Part shown: positions 1-8,888 of the stretch, one piece after another
Layout: each line of letters begins with the position of its first letter
How positions within the stretch are numbered: position 1 is the first letter of the stretch
DNA from: Rhodospirillaceae bacterium
Lineage (GTDB): Bacteria; Pseudomonadota; Alphaproteobacteria; MPNO01; UBA2964
Direction of reading: 5' to 3'
Length of the DNA: 64,000 bases
Assembly: GCA_002709075.1 (NCBI GenBank)
Contig: PAPV01000004.1
Location: 1-64,000, forward strand
Position numbers and translations under genes: made by a program
Notes under the pieces: generated by a model
Told to the model about the DNA's origin: nothing
The model's input: the letters and a program-made list of their open reading frames with translations, nothing else
Databases searched by the model: none

Positions 1-287
1 TTCGCATTTTTTTCTAAAACTTCCAATTGTATCCGTGATTCGTCATCATCAATTTCTTCAGTTCCCCCTCTTCCTGGCGTTGTTGGCACGTTGTGATCTG
101 GAACACATATATTGGCTTCTGGCCGGCGAGCACGACGATTCGACGCCCTTAGTCCATCAAAAGCCTGTGCACTGGTGATCTCGTGGATTAATTGCTTGTC
201 GATATATATTAAACAAGTACCATCATCCTGAACATCGATCAGATGATCGTTCCAGATCTTGTCGAACAATGTTCGGGGTGCACCCAT
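1..287 (-). CDS. leuC: 3-isopropylmalate dehydratase large subunit, N-terminal part (runs off window)
   Basis: This is the first 95 or so codons of the large subunit of isopropylmalate isomerase (leucine biosynthesis), an aconitase-family 4Fe-4S enzyme acting with LeuD. The opening [12 protein letters not shown], then [16 protein letters not shown], the QAFDGLR segment and the DHNVPT motif near residue 70 are typical of LeuC. The cluster cysteines lie beyond the window. The start at 287 fits the family N-terminus and has GGGAGA about 7 nt upstream; an in-frame ATG five codons earlier is possible. It follows rplS on the same strand, a common alphaproteobacterial order. Confidence 0.9.
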   Translation of the reverse strand, partial: MGAPRTLFDKIWNDHLIDVQDDGTCLIYIDKQLIHEITSAQAFDGLRASNRRARRPEANICVPDHNVPTTPGRGGTEEIDDDESRIQLEVLEKNA

Positions 288-327
288 ATCATCATCTCCC
301 ATGCCGAAGAAATAAACTCAAATATTT

Positions 328-801
328 TTATTCTGTAGTGTTAGTCTCATTGGTCTCATTTTGCTCGGCTACTGATCCCTCCACTACATCTGGGACAGCG
401 GCACTTCTTATATTTTCCACAACTTGTGTCGGTCCAACGCGACGTTCTACCTTTTCAGCAATCCTTGCCTTTTTCCCACGGAGCGCTCGCAAGTAATAGA
501 GCTTAGCACGACGCACAGCACCGCGGCGTACAACTTCTATTTGTTCAATACGAGGGGAATAAAGCGGGAATACTCTTTCTACACCCTCCCCGTATGAAAT
601 CTTACGAACTGTAAAAGCAGAATTAATTCCACGGTTTCGCCGCGCAATACAAACTCCTTCAAATATCTGCACGCGCTCGCGAGTTCCTTCAACCACCTTA
701 ACATGCACTTTCAACGTGTCACCGGGTCCAAAATTGACCTCTGCTCGTTTTTCTGTCTGTCGAGCTATTTCTGCTTGCTCAATTTGTTCAACAATATTCA
801 T
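328..801 (-). CDS. rplS: 50S ribosomal protein L19
   Basis: Structural protein of the large ribosomal subunit at the 30S-50S interface. The conserved core runs from about residue 1 to 118, with [13 protein letters not shown], the [12 protein letters not shown] segment, [21 protein letters not shown] and a basic [14 protein letters not shown] end. The protein is 157 residues against about 115 in E. coli. The extra tail (about 120-157) is poor in basic residues and ends in an Asn/Glu/Thr-rich run. The gene lies 4 nt downstream of trmD and is the last ribosomal gene of the ffh-rpsP-rimM-trmD-rplS operon. Confidence 0.97.
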   Translation of the reverse strand: MNIVEQIEQAEIARQTEKRAEVNFGPGDTLKVHVKVVEGTRERVQIFEGVCIARRNRGINSAFTVRKISYGEGVERVFPLYSPRIEQIEVVRRGAVRRAKLYYLRALRGKKARIAEKVERRVGPTQVVENIRSAAVPDVVEGSVAEQNETNETNTTE

Positions 802-805
802 TATT

Positions 806-1525
806 TCAGTCCTTCGCTGTCACGTTCTGTTCCCAATATGCTGCCCAAAGATCGGGCCGTCTTTCGCGAGTTATCCTCTTCGCCGCTTCATGCCGCCACT
901 TTTTAATCTTTTTGTGATGTCCGCTTAGTAGCTGCAGAGGAACCTCCCGTCCCTTCCATACCTTAGGCCTCGTATACTGAGGGTATTCTAAAAGTCCATT
1001 TTCAAAACTCTCTTCTACCACCGAAATGTCATTTCCCAAAACATTAGGTAATAATCTCACACACGCATCGATCAGTGCCATTGCCGCTAACTCTCCGCCT
1101 GAGAGAACAAAATCACCAATACTAATTTCTTGCAAATTTCGTGCCTTTACTACTCGTTCATCTACCCCTTCAAACCTTCCACACAAAATAGTTAAATCCT
1201 TTTGCTCCACAAGTTCGTGAACTATTTTCTGGTTTAACGGCCTCCCTCGAGGAGTAAGGTAAACCGGATTTGAAGATTCATCAGACGACTCCAATGCTGA
1301 ATCTACAACATCCGGTCTTATCACCATCCCGCTGCCGCCGCCGTAAGGCGCTCCATCAACCGAACCATGTTTATCACTCGCAAACTGCCTTATGTCCAGT
1401 GTTTCGAGACTCCAAATTCCCCGTTGAAGCGCGGAACCTGCAAGAGAAAAACCTAGAGGCCCGGGGAACATTGATGGGAAAAGAGTCAATACCCTCACAG
1501 TCAATGCAGAGGAAGCATCGATCAT
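806..1525 (-). CDS. trmD: tRNA (guanine37-N1)-methyltransferase
   Basis: Methylates N1 of G37 in tRNAs using SAM, which prevents +1 frameshifting. The 239-residue length is normal. SPOUT trefoil-knot motifs are present: [12 protein letters not shown] (about 57-68), [11 protein letters not shown] (about 89-99), [11 protein letters not shown] (about 115-125) and [14 protein letters not shown] (about 136-149). The start codon directly follows the rimM stop (TAAATG on the coding strand), so the two are translationally linked. The first eight residues precede the family start VRVLTLFP and may be a short extension. Confidence 0.97.
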   Translation of the reverse strand: MIDASSALTVRVLTLFPSMFPGPLGFSLAGSALQRGIWSLETLDIRQFASDKHGSVDGAPYGGGSGMVIRPDVVDSALESSDESSNPVYLTPRGRPLNQKIVHELVEQKDLTILCGRFEGVDERVVKARNLQEISIGDFVLSGGELAAMALIDACVRLLPNVLGNDISVVEESFENGLLEYPQYTRPKVWKGREVPLQLLSGHHKKIKKWRHEAAKRITRERRPDLWAAYWEQNVTAKD

Positions 1526-2077
1526 TTATGACGACTCCTTGCAACTTCGGTCAAATTCTGAATTAAGCAATCCCAGAGGAGGATCAATTTTCATTTGTCC
1601 CAAACATAAGTCGACCTTAGGCACAATCGAATTAGTAAATGGAACCAAAAACATTTGACCATTAGGCCTCCTTATTTCAAGAATTGTTCCAGCACCATAG
1701 TCTTGTACCGATATCACTTCACCTGCAGGTAAATCTTCCAAAGTAAAAACCTCCAGACCAATAAGATCATCACAATAAAATTCTCCTTCCCCAGACGGAG
1801 GTAAAGATGATCGCGAGATATACAATCTAACTCCACGCAAAGACGCAGCTGCATTTCGATCAAAAATGCCATTAACGGTCGCGATAACCTTACCCTTCAC
1901 CACTCTTTTTGGCCTAAGAGTCAAAAGTCTACCCTCAACCCCGTCACTCACAGGACCATATGAGCCAACATCCATCGGATTTTCGGTATAGCTGTGTATT
2001 TGTACATCACCTTTGATGCCGTGCGCACCTGAAATATGACCCAGACACACTTGAGTTGTTTGCTCTCTTTTAGCCAC
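1526..2077 (-). CDS. rimM: Ribosome maturation factor RimM
   Basis: Assists 16S rRNA processing and assembly of the 30S head and binds S19. The N-terminal beta-barrel carries LGHISGAHGIKGDVQIHSYTE (about 13-33). The C-terminal PRC-barrel holds YYCDDLIGL-like residues (FYCDDLIGLEVF) and ends near LVPFTNSIVPKVDL. At 183 residues it is normal sized. It sits between rpsP (20 nt upstream) and trmD (no gap). Confidence 0.95.
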   Translation of the reverse strand: MAKREQTTQVCLGHISGAHGIKGDVQIHSYTENPMDVGSYGPVSDGVEGRLLTLRPKRVVKGKVIATVNGIFDRNAAASLRGVRLYISRSSLPPSGEGEFYCDDLIGLEVFTLEDLPAGEVISVQDYGAGTILEIRRPNGQMFLVPFTNSIVPKVDLCLGQMKIDPPLGLLNSEFDRSCKESS

Positions 2078-2097
2078 CTAACTTTCTCAATTTTGTT

Positions 2098-2568
2098 TTA
2101 TCCTTTACCCTTCTCTTCTTCACTTTGTGAAACATCCTCCGTTGATACACTTTCTTCACCCTCAGAATTCCGACCAGACTCTACTGTTTTATTTTCCTGG
2201 TCTTCTGCCTGAGGGGCTGACGTCGCAGCTGCCGCCGCTTCCTGAGCCTCGCGAAGACGTTCGAGGGCTCTGGTCTTTGGCTGATTTTTTCTAGTTTGCT
2301 TTGGAATTTCTGGAACTGATGCCAATTTGGCAGCGCCCAAAAAACGAGCAACACGATCTGAGGGCTTAGCACCCCGAGACAGCCAATGTTTAATGCGATC
2401 TTCATTTAGTATCACCCTATTGGGGTTTTCTTTTTCCAGCATAGGGTCATAAGTCCCAACACGTTCAATGTAGCGGCCATCACGAGGCTTCCGCGAGTCG
2501 GCAACCACTATCCGATAAAAAGGTCGGCGTTTCGCACCACCTCGAGACATTCGTAATTTTAGAGCCAT
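2098..2568 (-). CDS. rpsP: 30S ribosomal protein S16 with long acidic tail
   Basis: Small-subunit ribosomal protein. The S16 core is at residues 1-80, opening [20 protein letters not shown] and including [19 protein letters not shown] and [12 protein letters not shown]. The remaining roughly 75 residues form an Ala/Glu/Ser-rich low-complexity extension ending in acidic repeats, longer than the short extension usual in alphaproteobacteria. The gene is 45 nt downstream of ffh in the same operon. Confidence 0.96.
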   Translation of the reverse strand: MALKLRMSRGGAKRRPFYRIVVADSRKPRDGRYIERVGTYDPMLEKENPNRVILNEDRIKHWLSRGAKPSDRVARFLGAAKLASVPEIPKQTRKNQPKTRALERLREAQEAAAAATSAPQAEDQENKTVESGRNSEGEESVSTEDVSQSEEEKGKG

Positions 2569-2613
2569 TTAGTTATCCTTCATATTACGTTAGATTGTTT
2601 AATTCCGCTAACA

Positions 2614-3978
2614 TCAGATCCGAGGTAATATCCCCGGGGGCATTCCTTGGGGCATCCCTTTAGTAAAGCCTTTTCTCCCAAGCTTGCTCATTTTCTTCAT
2701 CGCTTTTGCCATTTCTTTGTGCTGTTTAAGAAGACGGTTTACTTCCTGCACAGTAGTTCCCGAACCTTCAGCGATACGTCTTCTGCGCGATCCATTAAAG
2801 AGCTTAGGATTTTTTCTTTCTGCCGTGGTCATAGAGAAAATAATCGCTTCTTGCCGGGAAATTACATTATCATCAATGTTTGCATCTTGTAGCTGGTTTT
2901 TTATTTTTCCTACACTTGGAAGCTTATTCAATATGCCTCCCACTCCACCCATTTTACGCATTTGACCCAACTGTTTAGCCATATCTTCAAGATCAAACTG
3001 GCCTTTTTGTAACTTACGAGCAAATTCCTCTGCTTCTTCCTCCCGCACAGTTTCTTGAGCTTTTTCAACCAGAGAGACAACATCACCCATCCCAAGAATA
3101 CGCGAAGCAATTCTATCAGGATGAAAAACCTCTATGTCATCAATCTTTTCTCCGGTTCCCATGAGCTTTATCGGAGTACCTGTAACTTCCCGTATGGATA
3201 GCGCAGCACCTCCACGAGCATCGCCGTCAATCCGAGTAAGTATAATACCGGTAATATTTAATCGTTCACTGAAAGCCCGGGCCGCGTTTACTGCATCCTG
3301 TCCGGTCATGGAATCAGCTACAAACAAGATTTCACAAGGATTGGATAAATCTTGAATTTTCAGGGCCTCAGACATCATTGAATCATCAATATGAAGTCGA
3401 CCAGCTGTATCAAGAAGAATCACATCATGACCCTCTTTTTTTCCAGTATCTAAAGCTCTCTCAGTAATCATTTCCGGCGTTTCAAATGGTACGATGGGAA
3501 GCGTAGGAATACTGTGGGTTTCCCCAAGCGACTTTAACTGTTGCTGAGCTGCCGGACGACGAATATCTAAAGATGTCATTATAGCATTCTTTCGATACTG
3601 ACTTCGCAAATGCTTTGCAAGTTTAGCAGTTGTTGTTGTTTTACCTGAACCCTGCAATCCGACAAGCATGATAACTGCTGGTGGTGTCGTCGCTAGATTG
3701 AGTTCCGAAGCCCCTACCCCAAGTATTTCAACCAAATGATCATTCACAATCTTGATCACCATTTGTCCCGGAGTAACGCTACGAGTTACCTCCTGCCCCA
3801 ATGCTTTTTCACGGACTAAGACGATAAATTCCTTCACAACCGATAACGCAACATCGGCCTCGAGTAGAGCTATTCGGATTTCACGCAAAGCTGAGTCGAC
3901 ATCTGCCTTCGACAATGCACCGCGCTTTTTAAGTTTGTCGAAAATACCTGCTAGACGACTGCTTAAAGTATCAAAAAT
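2614..3978 (-). CDS. ffh: Signal recognition particle protein Ffh, probable ATT start
   Basis: SRP54 GTPase that binds signal sequences and 4.5S RNA and docks with FtsY. The G domain has GLQGSGKTTT (about 108-117 from this start), DTAGRLHID and the RIDGDARGG segment. The M domain contains GRRRRIAEGSGT-like SRRRRIAEGSGT and a Met-rich KKMSKLGRKGF end. The first standard start codon is a TTG at 3915, which would cut off the first helices of the N domain. Reading on upstream, the frame stays open through FDTLSSRLAGIFDKLKKRGALSK-like residues, the normal Ffh N-terminus, up to an ATT at 3976-3978 exactly where Met is expected. AGAGGT lies 6 nt before it, and a TAG closes the frame a few codons further up. 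No ATG, GTG or TTG lies between that TAG and 3915. ATA at 3982-3984 is too close to the ribosome site to be likely. Confidence 0.9.
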   Translation of the reverse strand: MFDTLSSRLAGIFDKLKKRGALSKADVDSALREIRIALLEADVALSVVKEFIVLVREKALGQEVTRSVTPGQMVIKIVNDHLVEILGVGASELNLATTPPAVIMLVGLQGSGKTTTTAKLAKHLRSQYRKNAIMTSLDIRRPAAQQQLKSLGETHSIPTLPIVPFETPEMITERALDTGKKEGHDVILLDTAGRLHIDDSMMSEALKIQDLSNPCEILFVADSMTGQDAVNAARAFSERLNITGIILTRIDGDARGGAALSIREVTGTPIKLMGTGEKIDDIEVFHPDRIASRILGMGDVVSLVEKAQETVREEEAEEFARKLQKGQFDLEDMAKQLGQMRKMGGVGGILNKLPSVGKIKNQLQDANIDDNVISRQEAIIFSMTTAERKNPKLFNGSRRRRIAEGSGTTVQEVNRLLKQHKEMAKAMKKMSKLGRKGFTKGMPQGMPPGILPRI

Positions 3979-3984
3979 TTTTAT

Positions 3985-3990
3985 ACCTCT
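3985..3990 (-). promoter_or_regulatory. Ribosome binding site deciding the ffh ATT start
   Basis: On the coding strand AGAGGT is followed by six bases and then ATT TTT GAT, which would encode (M)FD. The spacing suits initiation at ATT and is far from the downstream TTG at 3915. Confidence 0.6.
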
Positions 3991-4045
3991 TATCTAAATT
4001 TTACTCTACTGGTAACTCAGACCCAGTCAATTTTTTAAATATTTT

Positions 4046-4126
4046 TCAAACCATTTTAGCCGGCGCGCGACACTCGCGGACCAGCTTGAACCCGTAGGCA
4101 TTAAAACTACTCAAAACTAAATTGAC
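4046..4126 (-). other. GC-rich coding-like islet between ffh and the phosphatase-like gene
   Basis: A short stretch (about 4059-4105) is much richer in G and C than the AT-rich spacer around it. On the minus strand it reads as the end of a protein, NAYGFKLVRECRAPAKMV and then TGA. It may be the last scrap of a decayed gene; the GF+LVRE ending resembles some formylglycine-generating-enzyme-like proteins, but the match is too short to name. The rest of the spacer (3979-4215) shows nothing clear. Confidence 0.3.
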
Positions 4127-4215
4127 TTATTAAACAACATCTTGTCTAAAGTACTTTTGAATGTCAAGCATTTTAGAGCTTTGGCAGTTTAACAAATCAA
4201 TACTTTATTTTCCGA

Positions 4216-5016
4216 ATGATAAATAAATCAGTATTTGGTTGTCTTCGCAAGGGTAAGCGTGTATGGGCGGTTGCTGCAGTTCGTGGAGATGCAAATAGGT
4301 TGTCGCAACTGCACGACAAACTCTATACAGAAATGAAGACAGATGACAGATTAGTCTATTTAGGAAACATACTTGGTGATGCTTGGAATGGTGAAAATGC
4401 AGTAGATGAAGCACTCAATTTTCGTCGATGGGTTGTTGGAAGAAGTGACGGTTCAACAGACGACGTTATTTTTCTTCGTGGCGCACAAGAGGAAATGTTA
4501 CAGAAATTATTTGAGCTTCAATTTGCCCATAACCCCACTGATGTTCTTATTTGGATGCTTAAAAACGGAGTTGGCGGAACTATTCGCGCTTACGGTGGCA
4601 ATCCCGAAGAGGGTCTTGCAGCAATCCGGCAAAGCGCGGTGGCTACAACAAGATGGACATCAGATCTTCGAGAGCGATTTCAAAAAACCGGACATCAACC
4701 CTGGTTATCCAACCTAAAACATGCCGCCTTCGACCACCAGAAAGCAATTTTATTTGTGAGCCGAGGAATTGACCATGAACGGCCCTTAGACTCTCAACAT
4801 GATACTTTCTGGTGGGATGGTAGCAACAAGTTCGATGAAATTACCCATCCAATATCTAATTTTATTAAAGTTGTCCGGGGTGAAGACCTAGCCATGCGTG
4901 GTCTCGTAAAAACTGAATTTACGGTAAGTCTGGATGGGGGATGTGGTGCAAATGGTAAACTTATCGCAGCGTGTTTTTCTGCGGATGGTGAACTTGTGAA
5001 ATTTATAGAGATATAG
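4216..5016 (+). CDS. PPP-type metallophosphatase fold with degenerate active site (pseudoenzyme)
   Basis: The 266-residue protein follows the plan of bacterial serine/threonine protein phosphatases (calcineurin-like), but each catalytic motif is altered. The GDxHG position (about 19-25) reads AAVRGD, the GDxxDRG position (about 50-56) reads GNILGDA, and GNHE (about 89-92) reads GAQE in the otherwise typical context IFLRGAQEEML. The later HAG, GHTP and DTGA positions read SRG, RGED and DGGCG. Flanking features are kept, such as ERPLDSQHDTFWW and GKLIAACFSADGEL. The metal ligands therefore appear to be gone while the frame is intact, suggesting a binding or scaffolding role; that is inference. 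It is transcribed away from ffh and stands alone. Confidence 0.7.
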   Translation: MINKSVFGCLRKGKRVWAVAAVRGDANRLSQLHDKLYTEMKTDDRLVYLGNILGDAWNGENAVDEALNFRRWVVGRSDGSTDDVIFLRGAQEEMLQKLFELQFAHNPTDVLIWMLKNGVGGTIRAYGGNPEEGLAAIRQSAVATTRWTSDLRERFQKTGHQPWLSNLKHAAFDHQKAILFVSRGIDHERPLDSQHDTFWWDGSNKFDEITHPISNFIKVVRGEDLAMRGLVKTEFTVSLDGGCGANGKLIAACFSADGELVKFIEI

Positions 5017-5138
5017 TCAGCTGTAGTGTCTAAAAAATATGAAAAAATAAAATCAAAATGGCATATCTCAAAGTAAATATTGTAACGTTTAGTGTGCTAC
5101 ATGATGTTTTTACAAAAGGACAGAACCAATAGTTATGT

Positions 5139-6548
5139 TTACCTTTTTATCTTGGCTAATACATCTAGTGCACGCTGTCTTGCAAACTTGTGATCGACTA
5201 TAGGATGAGGGTAGCTTACACCTAGAAAAACATCAGATTTATCTAAGACACTTTCAGGAGCCAACCAAGGCTCATGAATATATTTATTAGGTAAATTTTT
5301 CAGTTCAGGGACCCAATTTCTAATGTAATTTCCTTTTGGATCAAATCTCTTACCTTGCGTTATTGGATTGAAAATACGGAAAAATGGTGACGCATCAGCA
5401 CCACAACCAGCAACCCATTGCCAACTTGCGGTATTGCTAGCAGGATCTGCATCTATCAACCTGCTTCGAAACCAATCCGCACCTAATCGCCAGTCTGTTA
5501 AAAGGTGTTTGATAAGGAATGACGCTGTCACCATTCTAACACGATTATGCATCCAACCTTTTTTTAACAACTGTCGCATACCTGCGTCTACCAAAGGGTA
5601 ACCAGTCATTCCTTGCTTCCACAATTCTAGGGGCTCTGTTTTTTCACTCCATGGGAAGTGCAAAAATAGCTTTTGCATCGGTTGGGTTTCCATGTCTGGG
5701 TATTGACACAGCAAATTATATGAAAATTCGCGCCAGACCAACTCACGTAAAAATGCCGAACGCCCCTCATTTTGGTGGGGTTTCTGAATGCGGCGCCAGC
5801 AAGTTCGGGGGCTTATTTCACCGAAATGTAGGTGCACAGACAGCATTGAAGTACCATCAAGATCTGGTCGATCACGATCTATATTGTAGTTATCTACCAC
5901 GTCATTAAAGATCTCTAACCTTGACAAAGCACCTATTTCTCCGGGACTCCAAAACACACCAATGCCGTCGTAAATGTCTATATTTCTTGTTTTTGAATTC
6001 CAACTTTCGATATCCTCGGTTTCTGGCCAATTTCTGGGGGAAACAAGCATTTTTGGAGCAGGAACGATTTCTGCAATTTCCTGCGCTTCCAAAAAAGCCT
6101 TGTAAAATGGGGTGAAAACTTTGTATGCAGTGCCAGATTTGGTTCGCAATTTTTCTGGTTCCGACAGCAGATACCCCTTAAAACGTCTGTATGGAACATC
6201 TAGCGATTTGGATAATACTTCATCTTCCGTATTCTCAAATCCGCAATAACGGCTAGAGAAATAAACAGCTTCTGCGTCAGTAGCCTTGATTATATTTTTA
6301 AGTACTTTCTCTCGGTTGCCCCTACGAAGGATAAGTTTACTATTCAATTTGCGTAACGATTTATCTAGCTCTCTGAGGCTATTAAACAACCACCATTCTG
6401 ATACACTACCTTCCAACAAATAAGATGAAGCGCTTAGGTCGTGTATGTACACTGGGATAATAGGTTTTCCGGTTTCAACGGCTCTTATTAGAGCAATATT
6501 GTCTAAAAGCCTGAGATCACGATAAAAAAGAAAAATAATCGGTTTCAT
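5139..6548 (-). CDS. phrB: Deoxyribodipyrimidine photolyase (class I cryptochrome/photolyase family)
   Basis: Light-driven repair of UV-induced pyrimidine dimers using FAD and an antenna pigment. The N-terminal alpha/beta antenna domain starts PIIFLFYRDLRLLDN. The C-terminal FAD domain has FLRELVWREFSYNLL, GMRQLLKKGWMHNRVRM and the diagnostic DADPASNTASWQWVAG followed by GADASPFFRIFNP. The start at 6548 (MKPIIF) has GGAGG four bases upstream; an in-frame ATG 12 codons earlier lacks family support. The protein is 469 residues, normal for CPD photolyases. No partner gene is adjacent. Confidence 0.95.
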   Translation of the reverse strand: MKPIIFLFYRDLRLLDNIALIRAVETGKPIIPVYIHDLSASSYLLEGSVSEWWLFNSLRELDKSLRKLNSKLILRRGNREKVLKNIIKATDAEAVYFSSRYCGFENTEDEVLSKSLDVPYRRFKGYLLSEPEKLRTKSGTAYKVFTPFYKAFLEAQEIAEIVPAPKMLVSPRNWPETEDIESWNSKTRNIDIYDGIGVFWSPGEIGALSRLEIFNDVVDNYNIDRDRPDLDGTSMLSVHLHFGEISPRTCWRRIQKPHQNEGRSAFLRELVWREFSYNLLCQYPDMETQPMQKLFLHFPWSEKTEPLELWKQGMTGYPLVDAGMRQLLKKGWMHNRVRMVTASFLIKHLLTDWRLGADWFRSRLIDADPASNTASWQWVAGCGADASPFFRIFNPITQGKRFDPKGNYIRNWVPELKNLPNKYIHEPWLAPESVLDKSDVFLGVSYPHPIVDHKFARQRALDVLAKIKR

Positions 6549-6789
6549 ATTTCCTCCAAGGTGTGAAATAGTTCTCAAACTCAAAAAACAAATGCTAATT
6601 TACAAATTTCTGTGGGCTGCATTGATGGATTTTTTTACATTAAGATATTTACACGCCTCATAATTGATGGGAAACAAATCACTGAAAACAACAAAATATT
6701 TATTTTGAAATATTAGATTATCTATCGAAAAAAAATAATACGCCAAAAAAAATAGACGAAAAGCAGTTGAAACCTCTATATGTAATACA

Positions 6790-7632
6790 ATGACCAGTTT
6801 TAACTTCATAAAAATGCATGGAATTGGAAATGATTTCGTTGTAATTGACTGTAGGTCTATTCCACTAGCTCTCTCCAAAAGCGTCGTAAGGTCTATCGCC
6901 AATCGTCGTACAGGCATCGGGTGTGATCAACTCATCCTAATTGAGACATCAGAGAATGCAGATGCTTTTATGCGAATTTATAATGCTGATGGAAGCGAAG
7001 TTAATGCATGTGGAAACGCCGCTCGATGTGTGGCTTCAATATTGATAAAACAAAAAAACATTGACACAGTGTTGTTAGAAACAAACGAACGCATTTTAGA
7101 GGCCTTCAATCAACGAAACGGAAATATATCTGTAGACATGGGGGCTCCCTTGATTGAGTGGCAAGATATTCCATTACTTAAAAAACAAGACACTCTACAT
7201 CTCTCTGTCACTTGTGATCCTCTGAGTGATGCAGTCGCTGTAAATATGGGCAATCCTCATTGTATATTTTTCGTTGAAAATGAAAATTCAATTGATTTAT
7301 CAGTTATTGGACCAAAACTCGAAACCCATCCGATTTTTCCACAAAGAGCGAATATCGGTATTGTAAAAATTCTTTCAAATAAACTACTCCGCTTGAGGGT
7401 TTGGGAGCGCGGTGTGGGCATCACTGAAGCTTGCGGGACTGCTGCCTGTGCTGCAGCAGTAGCGGCCGTGCGTCGTGGATTAATGGAACGAAAAATCGAA
7501 GTTCAACTTCTTAGAGGAAGTGTTTACATTGACTGGCAAGAAAATAATCATGTTATATTGACTGGCCCCGTTGCAACTAGTTTCACCGGATTTTTCTTTG
7601 ATGAAAATTCTTTACAGAGCAGAGAACAATGA
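6790..7632 (+). CDS. dapF: Diaminopimelate epimerase
   Basis: Converts LL- to meso-diaminopimelate for lysine and peptidoglycan synthesis, by a two-cysteine mechanism without cofactor. Both catalytic cysteines are present: Cys74 in NACGNAARC and Cys215 in EACGTAACAA. The N-terminal FIKMHGIGNDFVVID and the VNMGNPHCIFF segment are characteristic. Length (280) is normal. Its stop overlaps the start of mtaB (ATGA), beginning the dapF-mtaB-ftsY operon. Confidence 0.97.
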   Translation: MTSFNFIKMHGIGNDFVVIDCRSIPLALSKSVVRSIANRRTGIGCDQLILIETSENADAFMRIYNADGSEVNACGNAARCVASILIKQKNIDTVLLETNERILEAFNQRNGNISVDMGAPLIEWQDIPLLKKQDTLHLSVTCDPLSDAVAVNMGNPHCIFFVENENSIDLSVIGPKLETHPIFPQRANIGIVKILSNKLLRLRVWERGVGITEACGTAACAAAVAAVRRGLMERKIEVQLLRGSVYIDWQENNHVILTGPVATSFTGFFFDENSLQSREQ

Positions 7633-8888
7633 AGCCTGTTGAAATCCAAACAATGGGGTGCCGACTAAACAGCTATGAGTCAGAAGTTATACGAAATCTG
7701 GCAAATAAAGCTGGATTGAATGACATGCTTGTAATCAATAGTTGTGCAGTAACTAGCGAAGCAGAACGCCAGACCCGGCAGGCAATAAGAAAGGCGCGGC
7801 GTGCTAATCCGGATCGAAAAATTATCGTAACTGGTTGTGCTGCACAGATAAATGCTGTGTCATTTTCTAAAATGCCAGAGGTAGATACAGTTGTCGGTAA
7901 TATCGAAAAACTTGATCCAGAATTCTGGTTTGGTTTAGCTAAAGATAGTCCTACCGCAAAAATTCAAGTTAACGATATAATGTCGGTCCAAGAAACTGCC
8001 AGCCATATGATCAGTGGTTTTAATGGGCGATCCCGCGCTTTCGTTGAAATTCAACAGGGCTGCGATCATCGCTGTACTTTTTGTGTAATTCCATATGGCA
8101 GGGGGCCGAGCAGATCTGTTCCTGCTGGGAAAATTGTAGCACAAATAAAGCTTTTGGTAAATGCCGGTTTCAATGAAGTTGTATTAACAGGTGTTGACCT
8201 TACTGATTACGGGAAGAATCTTCCCGGAAGACCCCTGCTAGGCGATTTAGTAGCCCGTATCTTGAAATTAGTTCCTGATCTCAAGAGACTACGCCTATCG
8301 TCGCTAGATCCAATGGAGATAGATGACAGATTGTTTGGTTTATTTGGAGACGAGCGCCGGCTTCTGCCCTCAGTCCATCTAAGTATCCAAGCAGGCGATG
8401 ACATGATATTAAAGAGAATGAAACGGCGTCATTCCAGAAATCAAGTGCTTGAAATCTGCAATCGGCTTAGAAACCAACGCCCCGAGATAACATTAGGCGC
8501 AGATTTAATTGCTGGATTTCCTACAGAGACAGAAAAGATGTTTAAAAATACACTCACCCTTATACATGAGGCGGGTCTCTCTCATTTACATGTTTTTCCT
8601 TACTCTACACGATCAGGCACGCCTGCTGAACGCATGCCGCAAGTGCCGATCATAGAACGTAAAAAACGTGCATCCCTGTTACGAAATGCGGGTTTAATAC
8701 AGCTTAGAAAGCTCTTAAACACCGGGATTGGATCAAAAGTAACAGTGTTGATGGAACAAAATGGAATGGGTCACTGTGAACGTTTTCTTCCAGTACGTAT
8801 GCAAAACAACTTCGCATCTGGCAGTTTGATTAGAGCAAAAATCAAGGCTCGTTCCGGGAACGTTTGGATTGCGGCTAAAACAGCATGA
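7629..8888 (+). CDS. mtaB: tRNA t6A37 methylthiotransferase (MtaB-type radical SAM enzyme)
   Basis: Adds a methylthio group to t6A at position 37 of ANN-decoding tRNAs. The N-terminal cluster domain carries MGCRLNSYESE, INSCAVT and VTGCAAQ. The radical-SAM triad is CDHRCTFCVIPYGRG near residue 145. The QTMGCRLN opening and the 419-residue length fit MtaB rather than MiaB or RimO. It overlaps dapF by 4 nt upstream and ftsY by 4 nt downstream, so translation of all three is coupled. Confidence 0.93.
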   Translation: MKPVEIQTMGCRLNSYESEVIRNLANKAGLNDMLVINSCAVTSEAERQTRQAIRKARRANPDRKIIVTGCAAQINAVSFSKMPEVDTVVGNIEKLDPEFWFGLAKDSPTAKIQVNDIMSVQETASHMISGFNGRSRAFVEIQQGCDHRCTFCVIPYGRGPSRSVPAGKIVAQIKLLVNAGFNEVVLTGVDLTDYGKNLPGRPLLGDLVARILKLVPDLKRLRLSSLDPMEIDDRLFGLFGDERRLLPSVHLSIQAGDDMILKRMKRRHSRNQVLEICNRLRNQRPEITLGADLIAGFPTETEKMFKNTLTLIHEAGLSHLHVFPYSTRSGTPAERMPQVPIIERKKRASLLRNAGLIQLRKLLNTGIGSKVTVLMEQNGMGHCERFLPVRMQNNFASGSLIRAKIKARSGNVWIAAKTA

